From CAZDXJ01 sp050303615 (GTDB taxonomy: Bacteria > Pseudomonadota > Gammaproteobacteria > Methylococcales > Methylomonadaceae), in contig JBNLCC010000015.1 of NCBI GenBank assembly GCA_050303615.1, forward strand, positions 62,001 to 126,000: a stretch of DNA of 64,000 nt, read 5' to 3'. Both the position numbers and the translations under genes were made by a program. This document shows positions 61,001 through 64,000 of this stretch, in pieces. Below the pieces are notes generated by a model. That model saw only the letters and a list, made by a program, of their open reading frames with translations, was not told the origin of the DNA and did not search any database. Every line of letters begins with the position of its first letter. Position 1 is the stretch's first letter.

Positions 61001-64000
61001 GCCAGCGTGACAGCCTGACTGTCATAGTTGTGTTGCAAATAATCGCTGACTGCCTGGGCATAAATCGCCAACTGCTGTTCGCTTTTAGCCGATAACACCA
61101 GTAATACCGGTGCATCCGTGCTTACAGCAGGTGTTTTTGCCGCAGGTTCCGCCAACACCATATGCGCATTGGTGCCGCTGAAACCGAACGAGCTGACCGT
61201 GGCCAGGCGAGCCTGACCGGTTGGTTCAGGCCATGACCGGCATTGGTTGTTGATATAAAACGGGCTGCCTTGCAGATCGATATGTTCATTCAGGGATTGA
61301 TAATTGATCGTCGGCGGCAATTGTTTATGGCTTAAAGCCAAGACCGATTTGATCACGCCGGTCACACCGGCGGCGGTCGCCAGATGGCCGATATTGCTTT
61401 TTACCGAACCCAATGCACAATAATTCCGCTTATCGGTAAACTGCTTAAACGTCTCGCGCAATGCCTCCACTTCAATCGGGTCGCCCAGCTTGGTGCCGGT
61501 GCCGTGCGCCTCGACCAATTGAATATGCTCGGGATTAATATCGAATTTTTGATAGATACCGGTTTCCAGACGGGTTTGTGCCGCCTGATTGGGTGCGGTA
61601 ATCCCGTTGCTTTTACCGTCCTGATTAATGCCCCAGCCGCGAATCACGCCATAGATATCATCGCCGTCCCGTTCCGCATCAGCCAGTCTTTTCAGCAGCA
61701 ACACGCCGACACCCTCGCCGGGGACAAAGCCGTTGGCACGTTGATCGAAACTGAAACAACGACCATCCGGCGACAGCATGCCTGCACTGCTCATTTTGAC
61801 CTGTATATCCGGGCCGTTGATGATATAGACACCACCGGCCAAAGCCATATCGCTATGTCCCAGCACCAGACTGTCACAGGCACTGGCCAATGCCACCAGT
61901 GACGACGAACAGGCCGTATCGATCGCCAGACTCGGTCCCTGCAGGTTCAGACAATAAGCAATCCGGGCCGGCAACATAGACACCGATTCGCCCATCAGCA
62001 ACTGAGCACTGTGCGGCTGACCCGTCATTAACTGGGCGTAATCACTGACCGCACAACCGACGAACACGCCGCATAAACTGCCGGACAGTTTAGTCGGGTC
62101 ATAACCGGCATCCTCAATGCAACGCCAGCTGTTTTGCAAAAACAGACGCTGCTGGGGATCCATATATTCCGCTTCCGATGGTGCGATATTGAAAAACAGC
62201 GGATCGAACACATCGATATCGTCAAGCACCCCCATACGTTTGCAGACGGTTTTACCGGGTACATTCCGGTCCGGGTCATAGTATTCATCAATTGCCCAGC
62301 GTGTCGCCGGAATATCGGAAATGCATTCGCGGCCCTGAAGCAGGTTTTGCCAGAACTGACCGATATTTTCCGCTTTCGGAAACTGCCCGGCCATACCGAT
62401 AATGGCAATCGATTGCGTTGCGGCTTTCGTGTCGGCCTGTTGCGGCTGTTGCGCTGGTAACGCTTCGGTTTGAACCGGTTGAGTTGCTTCCTGGGGTTGC
62501 CCAGTCGCTCTTGTCAACGGCCAGGTATAGACTAAAACCGGCTCGGTTAAATCATCACAAGCTTGCTGTTCCACTAGTTCTATCGACGGATTATCCTCTG
62601 GCCCAGGAATATTCGCCGAGGCGGCAACCGACCCTTGTTCGGCAACCAGTTTCAGAAGGTATTGATAAAATTCGGCCAGGGTCGGATAACTGTAGACCTT
62701 GGTTGCGCCGACCGACAAACCGTAGTGTTTGTTGATCGCGCGTATCCAGGTTACTGCGGTAATCGAGTCCAGCCCCATATCGATAAATTTACAGTCCTGA
62801 TCGATCATTTCCGGCGTCATCAACAGTTCTTTGGCCAGCGACTCGCGCAGCCATGACAACACCGACCCGGCATCCGCACCGGTTTTTTCAACTTGCGTAG
62901 TCACCGCTTGCTGCACCGGCTGCAGCAGTTGTGTGCGCACAAAATCGGCAAACCGGTTCAAGGTCGGATAACTGTAGACCTTGGTCGCGCCTATGCTCAA
63001 ACCGAACTGCTTATTGATCTTTCTGATCCAGGTGACCGCGGTAATCGAGTCCATACCCATATCGATAAACGTCGCATCGTCATCGACCTGTTCCTGCTGC
63101 ATTTGCAGTTCTTCGATCAGGCTTTGTCTGAGTGTCAGCAGTAAATGCTCTACTGAGCTATCAATATTTAGAGCACCGGTAGTCACCGGCCGGTTTTGCT
63201 CACCGGCATTATTAAAATACCGGTTAATATTATCGATGACGGTTTGCTGACCGACAAAGGTCTTGTCATGCATCGCCAGCTCTGCCGCAAAAAAGGACGG
63301 CAGGCGTTGGCGAAGATGTTCGCTGCGCCGTGTCTTTTGCAGTACCAGTTGCTGCCTGCTCGATTGCGCCAGATGATGGCCTAGCGCCAGCGCATAATCG
63401 GATACCTGATTGCGCGGTAAAACCGGGCTATCGATATTATGTTGTTTCAGCGTCCGCCCCTGAAATTCCTCTGCGCTCAGCAACACTTCCCGGCTTAAAT
63501 CGTAACCCAATCGATCGGGAAAAATTAACGTCGAACCGGCGCCCGGAGTAAAGCCGTAGCGCATATAAGGACTCTGATAAACACTTTCCTCGCTATACAC
63601 CGTGCAGTCGCAATACAACCCCATCGCCCAACCGGCGCCTATGGCATGGCCCTGCATGGCGGCAATTACCGGAAGCTCGCAAAGCAGCGGCATACTGTAA
63701 CTCTGCTCGTCGGTAAACCGGGCCGTGCCGTTCTGAATATCCAGCAGCCCCTGCTTGGTGCCGCCGCAGGCAAAATAGCTGTCATAACCGGTCAATATCA
63801 CTGCCTTGTATTCGGGCGTGTTATTGATATGCTCGAACGCACTAATCACACCATTAACGAACTCGGGAGAAAAGGTATTTTTGCTGCTTCGGTCATGCAG
63901 ATTGACCACCACGACGCCGTCAGGATATTTTTGCAGCGTGACCACGTCGGAATCCAACACAACCGGTTCAGGCGTTTGTATCGGGTCGGATACAGCATTA
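58003..64000 (-). CDS. Trans-AT PKS with crotonase, tandem beta-branching ACPs, KS-KR-ACP; 5' end beyond window
   Basis: Open from base 64000 to the TAG at 58003 (about 1,998 residues); nothing marks a start, so the N-terminus lies outside. Order: enoyl-CoA hydratase-like domain (about 63960-63170) with GYDSYFACGGTKQGLL and HAIGAGWAMGLYCD, like the decarboxylating PksI/CurF-ECH2 group; two ACPs (Ser codons near 63048 and 62770), both with DSITAVTW, the Trp at Ser+6 typical of beta-branching ACPs; KS (about 62405-61150; DTACSSSL, EAHGTGT and SNIGHLA present); a long ~500-residue linker/KR structural part; KR (GGTNGVG near 59310, ADYAMAN); ACP (YGLDSIS near 58157). No AT, no thioesterase. It should finish a beta-branch, such as an exocyclic methylene or vinyl methyl, then extend and reduce once. 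Confidence 0.94.
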   Translation of the reverse strand, partial: NAVSDPIQTPEPVVLDSDVVTLQKYPDGVVVVNLHDRSSKNTFSPEFVNGVISAFEHINNTPEYKAVILTGYDSYFACGGTKQGLLDIQNGTARFTDEQSYSMPLLCELPVIAAMQGHAIGAGWAMGLYCDCTVYSEESVYQSPYMRYGFTPGAGSTLIFPDRLGYDLSREVLLSAEEFQGRTLKQHNIDSPVLPRNQVSDYALALGHHLAQSSRQQLVLQKTRRSEHLRQRLPSFFAAELAMHDKTFVGQQTVIDNINRYFNNAGEQNRPVTTGALNIDSSVEHLLLTLRQSLIEELQMQQEQVDDDATFIDMGMDSITAVTWIRKINKQFGLSIGATKVYSYPTLNRFADFVRTQLLQPVQQAVTTQVEKTGADAGSVLSWLRESLAKELLMTPEMIDQDCKFIDMGLDSITAVTWIRAINKHYGLSVGATKVYSYPTLAEFYQYLLKLVAEQGSVAASANIPGPEDNPSIELVEQQACDDLTEPVLVYTWPLTRATGQPQEATQPVQTEALPAQQPQQADTKAATQSIAIIGMAGQFPKAENIGQFWQNLLQGRECISDIPATRWAIDEYYDPDRNVPGKTVCKRMGVLDDIDVFDPLFFNIAPSEAEYMDPQQRLFLQNSWRCIEDAGYDPTKLSGSLCGVFVGCAVSDYAQLMTGQPHSAQLLMGESVSMLPARIAYCLNLQGPSLAIDTACSSSLVALASACDSLVLGHSDMALAGGVYIINGPDIQVKMSSAGMLSPDGRCFSFDQRANGFVPGEGVGVLLLKRLADAERDGDDIYGVIRGWGINQDGKSNGITAPNQAAQTRLETGIYQKFDINPEHIQLVEAHGTGTKLGDPIEVEALRETFKQFTDKRNYCALGSVKSNIGHLATAAGVTGVIKSVLALSHKQLPPTINYQSLNEHIDLQGSPFYINNQCRSWPEPTGQARLATVSSFGFSGTNAHMVLAEPAAKTPAVSTDAPVLLVLSAKSEQQLAIYAQAVSDYLQHNYDSQAVTLADLAFTFQTGRAEMNYRLAVLADTAEVLKNRLSAFAATGLTDENCLTGKVGDKAGVSTGQQENSELRQLAERWLTGETVDWSTLYQPGQAQRKHGLPTYPFAREHYWVPKAENVDPVEAAPPNCNREPLPINLELWQDSALPEAMDWGKQLQSYRDKQLMVIYTDDSERQAFSRLLTQLKQAVGLTTGLSEGQDVHYYPITEIDAASTAKRPDCLMFLSGHKLACGDGASLVQQWLSLFAETADAKPVQRLLLLTADQAQAERLVELVNEIGQQAQGLLLTLSESQELAVTMQRLFTEWLALAASQPAGPLRQVHYAGDRRLLRRCVIEPDSDRIHLIKKRWQPKATQPSDRSGIYGTVLILVNHESLEIAKTLLKPDDFKEIVLIGDNSIAANQIQNSIDFKDTESIKISANILIDQYDDISHIIDFGDLYRNAKDKDADNPGKVVFYQTLIGTFNDLALLYFTKGLQYFRTETMSVAGAKFAGLVKMISADYPHISARLIDIDQSCYDQPQQLRQIVMQEFAGELQETELCFRDGQRFAPVLSAVAADVQEPAPLPIAQDGVYVISGGTNGVGLEIAKYLTAQGCNKLVLMGVTPLPPKDSWEQELANDDLNPYVKNKLPALIELDKAVEQLQIYTGSITSLYSLKRYFKKIRAKLGPIRGVIHAAGVYSDADNPGFAGKSLARMQQVWEPKINGLECLHTLFKTDTLDFFVTLSSVTGVIPHMARGAADYAMANSFVNLFTAYQCHQNKQTHYKTLIWSDWKQAGAITRIAADKVKRVEDNFHRLGLRTFSNQEGCVLFERAMSCYEDSSVFIGYLDRSRFDRASSQLLFARMDIEPQELADKVPETSPVILDTSILSHLEHWEAEKRSGINVPVERITEVIDLARIKQLPPNLIHRIHKLLFAAVPQPAKTDVLDLEQTISHTVMEVLKLKQFDPTQPFQNYGLDSISAMVLATRLEKKLQRTVQPQWLIDYATVQTLSDYLLAQAATKQPDKHQ

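Noticed and set aside
63960..63960. GTG at 63960 as start of the right-hand PKS
   Set aside because: The frame stays open to the window edge and no ribosome-binding site is visible, so the protein most likely continues beyond base 64000.
1..64000. Claim that the product is pederin or onnamide itself
   Set aside because: Architecture supports the family, but loading, starter and terminal modules are outside the window and the oxygenase set differs.

Overview
The window is dominated by a trans-acyltransferase (trans-AT) polyketide/nonribosomal peptide gene cluster on a bacterial chromosome. The organism looks like a gammaproteobacterium: the housekeeping-type genes (MgtE, ECF sigma/NrsF, DUF697, SPFH protein, SyrD/PvdE-type ABC exporter) and the dispersed short palindromes fit that class. 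I cannot name the genus. No rRNA, tRNA, CRISPR array or complete insertion sequence was seen.

Layout. (1) 1-1037, minus: the 5' end of a PKS gene (ACP then KS) that runs off the left edge. (2) 1038-12.7 kb: an accessory block. It holds a three-gene remnant of an integron cassette array with two attC-like sites, a TetR regulator with a methyltransferase lacking its SAM-binding core, a spondin-domain secreted protein divergent from an ECF sigma/NrsF pair, an MgtE Mg2+ transporter, and an AIPR-family protein with a second nuclease-like protein (candidate phage defence). Two decayed copies of the 3' end of a flavin monooxygenase gene lie in this block, next to palindromic repeats. (3) 12.7-40.6 kb, minus: methyltransferase, an 8,546-residue PKS/NRPS, and a flavin monooxygenase. 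(4) 41-52 kb: tailoring and support genes, namely two Fe/2-oxoglutarate oxygenases, a second methyltransferase, a trans enoyl reductase, an exporter operon, an acylhydrolase-type AT homologue and a free-standing malonyl-type AT. (5) 52.3-53.9 kb: a MntA/HepT toxin-antitoxin pair and an SDR. (6) 54.1-64 kb, minus: a PKS open at the right edge (crotonase, two ACPs, KS, KR, ACP), followed by a luciferase-like monooxygenase, a PhyH oxygenase and a Baeyer-Villiger-type monooxygenase.

How the genes work together. The modules contain no AT domains, so the free-standing AT at 50994-52136 should load malonyl units. The right-hand PKS appears to make a beta-branch: a PksI-type crotonase and two ACPs carrying the beta-branching Trp signature. 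The giant PKS reads non-elongating KS-ACP; C-A-PCP (probably glycine); KS-KR-ACP; KS-KR-cMT-ACP; KS-DH-pyran-synthase-like-KR-ACP; KS-KR-ACP; KS-degenerate DH. An FMO follows, and then (after the inserted block) an ACP-first PKS. This order, with a beta-branch before it, a glycine unit, C-methylation, cyclic ether formation and an FMO at the split, closely resembles the pederin/onnamide/psymberin family. The product family is an inference from architecture; the exact compound cannot be read from the window.
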